Shown here piece by piece: positions 44,076 to 54,775 of a stretch of DNA of 64,000 nucleotides. Numbering within the stretch: the first letter of the stretch is position 1; each line of letters begins with the position of its first letter. The notes beneath the pieces were generated by a model, which saw only the letters and a program-made list of their open reading frames with translations, was not told where the DNA came from and ran no database searches. The stretch comes from Ceratothoa steindachneri (Eukaryota; Arthropoda; Malacostraca; Isopoda; Cymothoidae): positions 98,897,357 through 98,961,356 of the forward strand of contig OZ018318.1 in the NCBI GenBank assembly GCA_963969495.1, read 5' to 3'. Both the position numbers and the translations under genes were made by a program.

Positions 44076-44799
44076 TATGTTCCTTTTCTTAAGTAAATCT
44101 TTTGTTGGTTTATTTTTCTCTTGCTAGTCCATTCAACCTAATTATTCAAATCGGTTATGGCTCATATTTGGTTAGTTCTGTCGCTTATTGGATATTTTTG
44201 ATATCTCTTTCCGGTATTCCTAATCGGGTTTTAGACGTAAATTTCCTTCTTTTCCCTTTGGACCGCTTTGTTTGTAGCATTCGGAAACAACATGTGTTGT
44301 CTCCAACCTGCTGCTCTTATTATTTGGTTGTTTAGTTCTTCTCTATAATCATCACTAACTCTATAATTTAAGAATGGGATTTTTTTTTAGTATTTTAATA
44401 ATAATTTCATCTTAGTTTGGTTGTGACTTATGTTTTTTATCAAAGTTATTTCTAATAATTCTTTTATAATATCAAGAAACAAAATGGTGAAGTTCAGAAA
44501 TAAAAATAAGTATCGGAATTTTGTCAATTTTTTAAAACCCAAAGAATTACCACTGGTGAAGTTCAGAAAAAAAATTTTATATATCTTCTTACTCTTCTAT
44601 AACTCTATATTTTAGCAACGTGATATTTTGAAAGGGATGAAATTTAGTTTAGAGTTCCTTTTTAAAATTATTATAATTGGTGAAGTTCCGAAAATTTATA
44701 AAAATTTAACCATGGCTGCTTTTTTTTAGATTTTATATTTTAATCTTAGTAGCGAGGCGCAAGCTCCACCCGTAGGGGGGGGAGTGGCGAAGCAATTAC
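44076..44799. other. AT-rich unassigned stretch
   Basis: Nothing recognisable beyond local repeats such as ggtgaagttc (near 44,486, 44,555 and 44,680). Confidence 0.45.
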
Positions 44800-46150
44800 T
44801 TGTTTTTTTCTATAACTTTCTTAGCTCTTTTCTCAATTATTTTATTTAGTGCCTCAATTTTGCTTCATTTTGTATATCTTTCTATTTCCGTCTCTCTGCA
44901 CGCCGGATATTCGTGATTAATAACATTATTTTGTTCTGTACACGTTGCAGTTTAATCAGGTTGCTTCTGGATATTGTGTACATTGCAATTGTCGGGTACA
45001 CTAAAGTATGCTGTAACATGGCTTGATATATATTTTTTGTTTGTTTTTCAGATTGAGGCTTCTTAGTTTGTAAAATTACCTCAATCTTCCTTTTCCACTG
45101 TTTATTCTCTCAGTTACATGCTTCTTGTAACTATTTGTTGTGATTGTTAGGCCTAAATTCTTGACTTAAGTGTTATATCTTTATCGCTTGCCGTCAACGT
45201 AAATGTCTGACAACTTCTTTTGATAAATAAAAATTATTTTTAATTTATCTCTATTTGTTTTTATTTTCCATTTTCTTTCATAGTCGTTTAGGTCCTTTAT
45301 TTATGTTAGCTGTGCGAAATCGACAACGAACTGTATGTTAACGCAGTCTTCGTTCCTGGATGGGGGATTGTCCGATGTATGGGACTCAAACACCCTTCCT
45401 GCGCGAGGCTCGCGTCGAGCTTAAATTTTTTATCTTGGTAATTTTTCGTGCCTATTTATGCGTATCTTTCCAGTGCATAACTTGTTTTTTAATCCAAGAT
45501 CCATAATTTTCTGTTGCTTTTCTCTTTGCCATACTTTATCTAATGCTTAAGATACTTCCCTGCATATTATATCTATGCTACCTTTTTCTCCTTTTACATT
45601 GCTTATTTTTTATTAAATAACACGGAAAACCATTTATGTGCTGCTTTTCTTTCTGAAGCTAAACTGTTATTTATTCCATATTTTTTTCTGCTAGATTTTC
45701 ATTCAATAGCTGGTTAAGAACTTTTTCTTATACCTTCCCAATGAATTCGAGAAGGGATATAGGATTCTAGTTTTCAACTTAAGGAGATTTTCCAGGCTTC
45801 AGAATGAATATTATCTTTGCAATTCTTAAGTCGTTGGGGAAATATCCTGTGTTTAGGCAAGTGTTAAACACACTATTTAAACTCTCGAGTATATTATTTG
45901 GGCCTCTATGTACTTCTTCCGATTCTTTTTGATTGACTGAGACGATCTTCAAATATCATTAAAGTTGAGTTAATCGCTTCTTTACGACTTCTCTTATTCC
46001 CATTTAATTTAATGATCTTTAAATACTCACTTACTTTTTCCACAGTTTGTACGTTGTCATTCATGAACACAGGAGGCTGAAATAATCTACATATACTCGT
46101 CAAGTAAAATTGAGTAACGAAATCCAACTTTACCTTGATCTAAAATGTAT
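44800..46150 (-). pseudogene. LINE ORF2 remnant (RT and C-terminal domain)
   Basis: Minus strand, heavily decayed. From the right: SLNSVFNTCLNTGYFP near 45,870, IAKIIFILKPGKSP and ISLLEFIGKV (RT start, as in the other LINE copies), then NDYERKWKIKTNRDKLKIIF near 45,270 (C-terminal to the catalytic box) and a VKNLGLTITTNSYKK block, then YPTIAMYTISRSNLIKLQRV with QNKIMLLITNIRRAERR at about 44,910-45,000. The catalytic ADD segment is lost or unreadable. No ORF1 is recognisable to the right. Confidence 0.7.
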
Positions 46151-46615
46151 TCCTTTTACTCTTTATTTTGATGGTTCCAGAATTATCTAGAACAGAAATT
46201 TGCAATCCTTTTAATTAAGTCGGCAGCCTTTTATCGTACAAGATTTTGCCAAACTGCTTTGGATAAGTTCACTTTATGAAATTTGTCTAAACGAATGTAA
46301 TGATGCAAATTTCTTTTTCTCTTGATAAAGATCACCGGTTTCTCCTCCAAAATAGCCGGAATAATCTTTAATTGCATGTGTCTTCAAAGCAGAAGTTGAG
46401 CCACCAAAACTTTTCAAAATTTCAAAATATTTGTTCATCCCATAATTAATGCCGTATTTATTTTCATGGTTATCATTATCTCGTGGAATGAAACATTTGG
46501 GATTTATTTAAATTTAAATAAGAATTTATTTATTAATTTAATAAATAATAAATTTCAGCAGCTTTTAAAACGTTTCCATCTTTCTACTAATTTATAGTAC
46601 CACAATATAACATAA
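46151..46615. other. AT-rich unassigned stretch
   Basis: No gene or repeat recognised. It may contain the decayed N-terminal half of the mariner remnant that follows. Confidence 0.4.
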
Positions 46616-47075
46616 AAGGGGAAAAACTAATGACCCATCCGAAACATTGGCCTCATCCAAGGAAGATTCTCTTGTGCATTTGGCTGGAGATGAATGCCAC
46701 GATCCACTTTGAACTTCTCAACACAAATAGGACTATCACTAGAGAGATTAAATGTGTTCACGAGAACAGTTTATATCCACCACTTGAAAAAAATCAATAG
46801 AAGAAGAGTGTTCTCTCATCAAGAAAATGCACAGCCTCATATCGAAAAAGATAATATAAAAATGCTTAACAATTTCGATTTGGAAATAATGAGCAATCTG
46901 CCATACTCTCCCGACCACTCTCTCCATCAGATTACTTGTTTCAAGAGTTTAGCAAATCAACTTAAGATAATTTAGATGTCAGCCATAGAATAGGCCAAAA
47001 CAACCTTAAAGAACTTTTTAAAGTTCAAGTCAGATGATTTTTACAACTATACTCGTAGTATGTAAAGCTTACTAA
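46616..47075 (+). pseudogene. Mariner transposase remnant (C-terminal half)
   Basis: Plus-strand frames give KHWPHPRKILLCIWLEMNAT with IHFELLNTNRTITREI, then VFSHQENAQPHIEKDN (the second catalytic box, usual HQDNARPH; the Asp is Glu here) and MSNLPYSPDHSLHQITCFKS, the third catalytic box in decayed form (usual PPYSPDLAPSDYHLF). Frame changes occur between the blocks. The N-terminal half and terminal repeats were not found. Confidence 0.75.
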
Positions 47076-48639
47076 AATGATTAAGGTTAGTCGTAGAACC
47101 TCGTGGAGATTGTAATATCATTAAATTAATAAAAATTACTCATTTAAATATAAATAACTATAAATAAATTTTTATTTATATCCATAATTTAAGGCTAAAC
47201 ACGGAAATAAATAGTACATTATTTATGGATGACTTACTAACTTAAACTGAGCATCGATCACGACATTGCAATAACGGTAGAATATTTTTTCACACAAAAT
47301 CACTTATACATTTCAGAATTTACTTTCGCAAGTCGTTGAAGTAAGGTTAATCAATATGTTAAAGAATAAACGTGCAAATATTATATTAACATATAAATGA
47401 CTAAAAATTAAGTAACTGGATGTTTGATTATTTCTGGAGCGAGCTTTAGTTGAAAGAATTAGCGTCTCAGCTTCATTTAATTCGAAGTGAATAGATTAGG
47501 ATTGAAATATGCGAATCAACTCTTTATATGCAAATGTACTATCCATCGAACTTTGCATTGTTATATGACCACGAAAGTTTTTCACTTTTCTTGACCGTCT
47601 TATTCCTGTCTTATTCCATCTTATTCTTTATTGTAAGATAAATGGTTTTACATAGAGTTTCTCTCCATTTCTTTGAAAGTCTTGTTCAACCCGACAATTT
47701 TTGCAATCATTGTGTTTCAGTTGAATGTAGATATTAAGATGGGCCTAATTAAACAATTGGTCACGTCTGACGGCAAGAGTTTAGAGTTTTCAATCATCGT
47801 CAACATTTGCAATAGTTAGAATCTGATGGGGAAATTATAAAGCATAAATCTAAGTGGAACCTCATGGGGCAGGATGTCCTTCAAATTCAAAATCCCTGAT
47901 GTTTATCTTGATATATCTAGAGAAATGGATTCCCGCTCGGGTGTACATAGATATCACTTTTGCCACAATACGTACATTGTACTCTAAAAAAACACTACCG
48001 ACGAAAATAAATCCAGAACATGTTGAAAAACATTTAACGGTATGACGGATTTAATTTTGGAGGCAATTTACTTCAGAATGTTTATCCTAAATATATATTT
48101 GGTCATTTCTAAATGATTTTTTATCAGTATTTATATCCAATATATGTATAATTAAATTGTTATATCCTATGAAAACAAAAGTCACAGATTTGCCCATTTT
48201 ATTAATTATAATTTGTTAATTTAAAAATCTCAATATACATAGGTGACAAAACTCGAAATTTGTATCCAAAAATAGCTTATCAAGCAAGTGATTAGATTTA
48301 CATAGGAACTAAAATGAAGCTAAAAATCTTAGGAACAAAGTGTTAAATGATATAATGATGATGATAAGAGCGTATTAAATAAATTCATATTATAGCAAAC
48401 AATATATTTTTCCTCTAATGTGCGGATTACAAACCTTATTCACTCTTTAGCCAATGTGACTAGATTTATTAAAGCTATAATTGGGACGATGCTAGCAGAA
48501 ATTAAAATAAACAAAGACTTGACACAATACCTAAACATATTCTTGCGGGTGAAATCCTAAACACTAACCTCACTATAACGATAACAGTTGAATTCAAATC
48601 TTCATCTTACCAGACAAGGACAAGTTGCACATAGAACAA
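47076..48639. other. AT-rich unassigned stretch
   Basis: About 1.5 kb of A/T-rich DNA without a supportable gene. The short open frame at 47,854-48,045 shows no motif. Confidence 0.5.
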
Positions 48640-49370
48640 ACAAATCACAATGCTCCCACTGCACAACAGCAACACAAATGAAGCCATTTTCTCATTACTG
48701 CTTTTCAATTTATTCACTCACAACATCCCACAACCACAATCACTAACTTTTCCAAGAAGTACCTACGCAGACGAAAATAAAATAACTGCAAAATACCACA
48801 AAACCAGCATAACAACCACAAGACTACAACAATACACAAACACACTAGAACGGTGACAGACACAAAACCGAATGCCACCTTCTCACGCCATATCATCAAT
48901 GTCACTATTTGCACCAGACAAATGAGAATTAAAACAACCCCCAAGAATCGCAGTGAACGAAAAACATTTTTCTTTAAACCAAAGCCTCGCCCTCCTTGGA
49001 ATCTCCCTTAGTACTCAAATCACTTTCAATGCAAATATAATAAAGAATATCAGAAAAAAAACATCAATGTCCTAAAAGGACTATCAAACGTAACATTTGG
49101 ACATCATAAGGAGTTATTATTCACACTATATAACAATTCATTAGCATCTCCAAAAATTACGCAGCACTGCTTGGCACTAAACACTCTCAACTATACAAAC
49201 TAGTTTAAAACAGTAGAAAATAAAGCACTCAAAACTATTATAGGATTTAAATAAATCACTCCCATCTCACAAATACACAGGAAGAAAAAATAATAGCAAA
49301 TGATCCACAAGTAAACATGATAAGAACCCAAAACCTCAGCATAGCAAACCTCAATTCCAAGTGATTAATG
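48640..49370 (+). pseudogene. Non-LTR RT remnant of a third LINE lineage
   Basis: It begins with SLLLFNLFTHNIPQPQSLTF and STYADENKITAKYHKTSI, where the catalytic YADD has become YADE. It continues with RLQQYTNTLERW, then after stops SLNQSLALLGISLSTQITFN and NIIKNIRKKTS, and at the end LNTLNYTN and KALKTIIGF-type C-terminal blocks. The motif set is that of Jockey-like ORF2 proteins but the sequence differs from the other LINE copies here. The endonuclease and most of the RT are absent, consistent with 5' truncation. Confidence 0.72.
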
Positions 49371-49865
49371 TTTTATTAAAACGGATGAAATTCATTTTTA
49401 TATGAAAAAACACATTTATTCAGCACTTTCTATCATTATTAAAAATTCTATTATCGTTTAATATCACTTTTGGTGAAATGACTCGATGTTCTTTGCCATC
49501 TCTTTCATACCAGAATAAAATTTGCCATTTATGTGGGTTGTAATGAGTTGAATAAATGGTGATAAAAAAATGTAAGGTACGTTGAATATTGAGGATGAGG
49601 AAGAGCATCCCAACTTAACATAATAATTTTTCCTTGGGGTCAAGGAAAAGTGTCTTTGCTCATGACTTCATTTAAACGTTGAATTTGTTGAAAATATACA
49701 TATGATATTTTGAGTTAAGATGATACAATATTCGCATGTTGTAAACGTTCTCTTTCAGGTAGTTCCAGTATACTAAAGAGTTGTGACTAATTGTAGCCCC
49801 TCTACCTTGTTTATCTTTGGCCAAAGGTGAGGTAGTCGAGATTATGTTGCTATTTTCCTTTCAGA
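49371..49865. other. AT-rich unassigned stretch
   Basis: No gene supported. Confidence 0.45.
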
Positions 49866-49946
49866 GGCAGTCTTCGAAGTGCCCAGGGGACCGGCAACCG
49901 ACACACTGTTTGACATTACAACTCGTGGAACAGTGTGGCTGCTTTT
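49866..49946 (-). other. Short Cys-rich coding-like patch
   Basis: One minus-strand frame reads HCSTSCNVKQC followed by CVGCRSPGHFEDC and a stop. CX2CX4HX3C is one residue short of a standard retroviral-type knuckle. It may be a remnant of a Gag-like or other nucleic-acid-binding protein, or chance. Confidence 0.25.
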
Positions 49947-50544
49947 TTTTGCAAGGTTGTTAGACGGTGGATGGGGTACAAGACTCAAGCTTTTAATACA
50001 TCCAACAAAATCTTGCTAATTCTCGAAGAAATTATACCACAAAGACTAGTTTCCAGTGAACACTTATCACGAAATTTGGGTTGACCCAATTTTGTACGTC
50101 TACAAGATTTATTAGTAATGCCGAAGCGGTCGCAGTGATATCACCTCCTCTGTAACGGCAAGAATGCCTTGGGGAGGTAGAGGTTCTAGCTAGCACGTAA
50201 CGACTCAGAGAGCCTATTTAGGTCAAACCTTACGAAATCGTCTGGGTGGCTCAAGAGACCCTACCATACTCCCTTAACACTCGCTCAAAACTGACCGCCC
50301 CATGGTTACCAACACTTCAGTAATATTCTGAACGATATAGTTTGCCAGTTCCCTGGCATGCACTAACCTGCTTACTCATTTGAGGTTAAAATGTGGGTTG
50401 ACCCTTACGGTTATGCCAGTGAGAGTCTGGAAGTCACTCACTTTGCCATTTATGGCAGGTTTAGCAACATGTGTCCTTCATAAAGCCTTTTGCCATCATG
50501 TGCCATTTTGAGGACGTCTCATTCACCCTCTTCCTCGCAAGAAT
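49947..50544. other. Unassigned stretch
   Basis: GC content is a little higher than average; no gene recognised. Confidence 0.4.
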
Positions 50545-50880
50545 AAGAGACCTTATTTTTATTTCAGGCTTTTTGGGCATGCGACTCAATGAAAGGTCAG
50601 AGTCCCGCCCAGGCGTTAGATCGGACTCAGCCATCTTAGTCCCATGGTCAACCCCCATTCAACCCGGGGACGGTCTCTGGAGGTTATTCCTCCCAAGGCA
50701 CCGGTGGCAAAGCCAAGACCTCGCAAGTTTGAGGCTATTTCTGAAGAGCCGCCAGTATGGAGGTGGAATGTCCTGGAAACCAGTTTATCGGCAATTATTC
50801 ACAGCATCAATGAGACCGGTGCGCGGGACCCCATGAAATTAAAAAATCTACAGTTAAATATATTTGGAGGGACCAAGTGA
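50545..50880 (+). pseudogene. Unidentified coding-like segment
   Basis: A splice-acceptor-like ttatttttatttcag ends at about 50,566. The frame 50,644-50,880 encodes 78 residues from MVNPHSTRGRSLEVIPPK, with PRPRKFEAISEEPPVWRW and LSAIIHSINETGARDPMKLK, of ordinary protein-like composition. Two overlapping frames are also open, so the reading is uncertain. I do not recognise it. A following frame continues with decayed sequence to about 51,060. Confidence 0.3.
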
Positions 50881-51426
50881 AAGATGTCATTCAAGGTTTA
50901 CCTAAGCGTCTCACCCAAAACGTCAAGCGCCCTACTGGGGATGGGAGCTTCTCCTGCCATTTGTGTCTCTAAGGATGAAGAATGCAAAGAGGAAGCTCCT
51001 TTACCCAGATAGATAAATGGTAGAATTTCTTTCAACCTTAAAGAGTTGAGGAGGAGCTGCTAATAAACGATAGTATGACCCATTTCTATGTTAGAGGTTT
51101 ACCTGCTTGGGGGCGACTTGATACTATTAGATCGAGAAGGAGAAGCCTCTAAGTTTGCAGGGCACGCTCCTATGCAGTGTTTAATATAGTTAAGTGAGCA
51201 TATTATAGCAATAACTCTGGTCTGCGCTGTTTTCGAAGTCTAACACATAATACCTGAGTTTAGGCCATTTTTTCTCGCTGAATCAGAAAATCAAGCTCAT
51301 TTTATATAATCAGATCAGGTTTTTGAGATATCAGCATATGCCAGAACTTTCTATATTCTGTACATGAATGTACATATTTGTACACAGTAGGTTCACAGAA
51401 TCTTCTAATTGATACCAAAAAGAGTA
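50881..51426. other. Unassigned stretch
   Basis: No supportable gene. Its last five bases (gagta, 51,422-51,426) are the left target duplication of the following LTR element. Confidence 0.4.
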
Positions 51427-53037
51427 TGTGATAGAACGGGTTAAGGCCGCTTAATTTCAACCACTATCACATGTTATTTAAAACCACGATGCTACCTACG
51501 TGCATCTTTGCCTTGAAGCCGGGGCGCCTTATCGCAGCCACCTGATTCAATGATTAAACAAGGAGGTTTATCTTCCCCCGTTCGCCCAATTCGCCGACCT
51601 CGCCAGATTGAGTTAGGCTTATGGGCAGATAAGGCATTGTTCTCAGGCTCGGCTGTGCATTCCCTCGAAGCCCCCACTCCATTGTCCCCCCACTCCAAGC
51701 GGTGTCCCGACTATTTATTTGGAAAATTTACCACTAAGATCAGATTGGAGATCCAGATTTTCGTCGTGAAACATCACTACGATCCACTCTCACCTTGTTC
51801 GCCAAGGGACCTCGACCTCGAGATTCACCATCACTCGTCCAGAAGAAGGACAATATCCCTTGAGTGCCAAGGTTCGAGCCTTCGTGACGCCAAGTCCACA
51901 AGGCTTTCCCTGTTGTTCAGAAAGAGAACAACGTTAGAACAGCCATTGTTCGTTCGAGCCCGTTGACAAGACGCGGTTCTCACCCCCGCCCCTGTTGTTC
52001 AGAAGAGAACAACGTAGAAAAGCCATTGTTCTTTTGAGCCCGTTCGCCAAGGAACGGTTCTCACCCTTCCCCTGTTGTTCAGAAAAGGAACAACGTTAGG
52101 ACAGCGATTGTTCGTCTGACCAGGTTTAATACGACCTCCTCGAAATTCTTGGCGGTAGAAATCGGGAGTCATATTATGAGCGGCCAATAACTCAGCTTTT
52201 AAGGTGCTGTAGTTAATTGTACATTCAGATGGCAAAAAAATAAAAATTTCGCGCAATTTACAATTTAACAAGGGAAGTAATCCGACTACACCTTCAGCCT
52301 CCAGATCCATGTTATTGATTTCGAGGATCTTTTCGAAGTGGGCTAAAAATGCTCCGAAATCCTCTCCATCCTTGAAATTGGGGAGCTTTAGGGAGAGATT
52401 GGGGGATGCTTCTGAACGAGAACTGGATTACTGTATTTCTGCTTCAACACGAGCTAATTCAATCTGATGGTGAAGCTCAGCTTGTCTTTCCCGTTCCTCT
52501 CTTTCTCTTTCTTCTCACCGGATTTCTCTTTCTCTTTCTTCTCGCTCTTTTCTATTCTCCTCTTGAACGTACTTAATTATTTCTTTTCCGGAAAGTCCCA
52601 AGGACTCTCCTTGTGCTTTAAAGATTTCGAACTGAGTCATCTTTGCACTTGGGGCGCAATAGTCAACCAACTAAAATTACTTGCAACAAGAATTATGCCT
52701 TCTAGAGAATTAGCTTACCTAAATATGGCCACTGATCTATTCGTACTTGGTTTCTCGATCTAAATAACCACTGACTAAAATCACACAAAAAAAAGACACA
52801 AAACAAATTATTATAACAGTTCCTTGAGCTACTCCAGCTTCTTAAGTTTAAAAAAAAGGGGATAGCAATCGTGAAAACAAAAGAGAACTACTATACTCTA
52901 TTATTATAACGAATAACACTATGCTTTACTCGACTGAGACCAGTGTTTGGAAAGATATAGCGTTAAACCGAACACACTTGATACCAAATTTAAATAGTAT
53001 ATATATATATATGTCGTCGAGAGTCCATTCTACGACA
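51427..53037 (+). mobile_element. Composite G1 LTR with an inverted gag-leader insert
   Basis: The left part (51,427-52,118) is a G1 LTR in plus orientation, starting TGTGATAGAACGGG and containing two to three of the 79-bp-type repeats. At 52,119 it switches to G1 leader and gag in reverse orientation (to about 53,012). The last 24 bases (53,014-53,037), gtcgtcgagagtccattct plus acgaca, are LTR end in plus orientation again. Both sides are flanked by gagta (51,422-51,426 and 53,038-53,042), a 5-bp target duplication. It was therefore one insertion event, rearranged before or after integration. Confidence 0.85.
52119..52640 (-). pseudogene. G1-type gag fragment (inverted)
   Basis: Minus strand from the ATG at 52,638: MTQFEIFKAQGESLGLSGK, then a Glu/Arg-rich stretch with two in-frame stops, LKLPNFKDGEDFGAFLAHFE, LLNCKLREIFIFLPSECTIN and ELLAAHNMTPDFYRQEFRGG, ending at the switch to LTR sequence. 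It supplies the central Gag segment that the G1 copy at 28 kb has lost. The leader to its right includes TGGTATCAAGTGTGT and a short (TA)n tract. Confidence 0.82.
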
Positions 53038-53045
53038 GAGTACAA

Positions 53046-54775
53046 CATACAAAAAAGCTACTCATGGATGAATGGTCTCTTCAGGAAATTGCGATTGTGT
53101 CTAGCAGACACCAAATCATTTTTTAGGTACCAGCAGTAGTCATTTTTACGCCCCTCGTTGCGTTCTTAGTGAAAGCGCCCAACCTGATTTTCAATGAAGT
53201 CTCCAAAATTCTCGGGAAAATAGTCCAAGTGTAACCGAAGGAAGTGAATTTTCATTGAAATGCTCACACCAAGTTTGTGGAAATTTTCCATTAACTCATC
53301 AACCGCCTTTTCCTCCCGAGGACTTCTGTGGTTTCCAAAGAAGTTTGTAATGACTGATTTAAGGGACAACCACGCAGATAGTTGAGCATGATTCAGTGCT
53401 TCATCACAAGTGGTGTCTTTTATACTCACAGAGAATCTTCTGTAAGAGGCAAATTATGCCTTTGGCTCCGGGGTTTTAAAATCAAAGTTATCCTTCTCTT
53501 AGGGAGACTACAAAGAATACGGATGGAGATTCGAACTGCCAACCCAACGATTGCTGGGCATGAGCGCTAACCAGTATACTGAGCTCGCTCATTCGAGGAC
53601 AATCCAATAAACCTGCCTTCAGTTTTTCCATGCTGACTCTTAGAACTTCTAAAGGAGGAAAGGAAATCCTTTACCTTCCTTGCCCCTTGTATTGACAAAG
53701 TTTTTATCAAACCGAGTTTGATGTGCAGGAATGAAAGCATTATCTTTTCGGTTCAACCAGAGGATGGGGCAGAATATTGTGTGAACTGGGTTCTAATTCT
53801 TGTTAGACTTACAGTCTTGTCTGATATAGTGTTGGTCGTCATCCAGACTTTCTCACAAGAACATAAAGCATGGATACTTTTTGTACCCACTTTGAAGGCC
53901 TAGGATGAGTCCAACAACGTTAAGATCTCCACAGCTCAGCCATTTGTGTTCCTCATAGTTGAAAACAGAAAACATACGGTCCATGGTGTTGCATGTTTCT
54001 TTAATTGCAGCTGAGTGTCCAATTGGATGAAAACTTATTGCCGTTATTAAGAAGAACTGCCTTAAAACTTCTGTTAGATGTGCCAATTAATAGTCTCCAT
54101 TCCATATCATCACACTTTAGGTCCATTAACCAGCGTTGGTCAGCAATGTTGTTACAGTAGACCAGTAAAGAGGCTTCATCAAACCTCAAAAATTTCCTAA
54201 ATTCTTTCTCACGGTTTCGATACCAATAGACTGTTGTTCCTGGTGCTAGCATACATTTCTGTCGAAGACGTGAACCCAATAGCTGAGCAGATTTTTGGGA
54301 AAATTTAAGGTCTAGTGTCAGGTAGTTGAGTTCGGCTTGCGTAAATGTCACCAGTTGCGTAAATGGTCGCCATCTTCTGGCTTGTATGCATCAAACTCAG
54401 CAGGATCGGTAATGACAATAGCCATGGGTCCAGAGCTAGAACCTATTGTGAAATCAGGCTCAGAAACAGGAAGATCAGGGCCATGTGAGACTGGTTTTAT
54501 AGCAGAAGGAACATTTGGGTATTGAACGTGATGCTTTTCAAATTTGGCATGCAGAAGTAGCAGTTGGTGACGTGGTCTTTCTACACCATTTGGACAAGAA
54601 ATAGCATACATCCTGGTCTCCTAGTTTCACTCCAAAGTAAGCATGATATGCCATTTTCACAAAATCCGTGATTTTTCTTTGATGCTCTGGAAGAGCGATA
54701 TGTCCGCAGATGTGACAAAACCTATCCAAGTGATTCTTAAACGTACCATCTATTGTAATTTAAATCTAGACCAGA
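53046..54775 (-). pseudogene. FamX copy B, broken, with SINE insertion
   Basis: Minus strand: RFCHICGHIALPEHQRKITD and AYHAYFGVKLGDQD (N-terminal CxxC block). The next zinc pair and the PMVWxEP segment are deleted. VQYPNVPSAIKPVSHGPDLP follows, then a frame 54,351-54,001 with LLGSRLRQKCM, VYCNNIADQ and EWRLLIGTSNRSFKAVLLNN (the usual Asp is Gly). Further on are CGDLNVVGLILGLQSGYKKY, then KAGLLDCPRM, the SINE at about 53,430-53,590, VITNFFGNHR, LRLHLDYFPENFGDF, a gap, and NDYCWYLKNDLVSARHN. The region ends next to the composite LTR. Confidence 0.72.
53430..53590 (-). mobile_element. tRNA-derived SINE-like insertion in FamX copy B
   Basis: On the minus strand GAGCTCAGTATACTGGTTAG resembles a tRNA A-box and CAGTTCGAATCTC a B-box, about 35-40 bases apart as in a tRNA. 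An anticodon-arm-like CCCAGCAATCGTTGGG lies between them. The acceptor stem does not close, so this is not a functional tRNA. It breaks the FamX frame between CPRMSEL and the block before VITNFFGN. No internal poly(A) tail is obvious. Confidence 0.55.

Noticed and set aside
53520..53595. A functional tRNA gene
   Set aside because: A- and B-box-like sequences are present but the acceptor stem does not pair and the anticodon arm is irregular; better explained as a tRNA-derived SINE.
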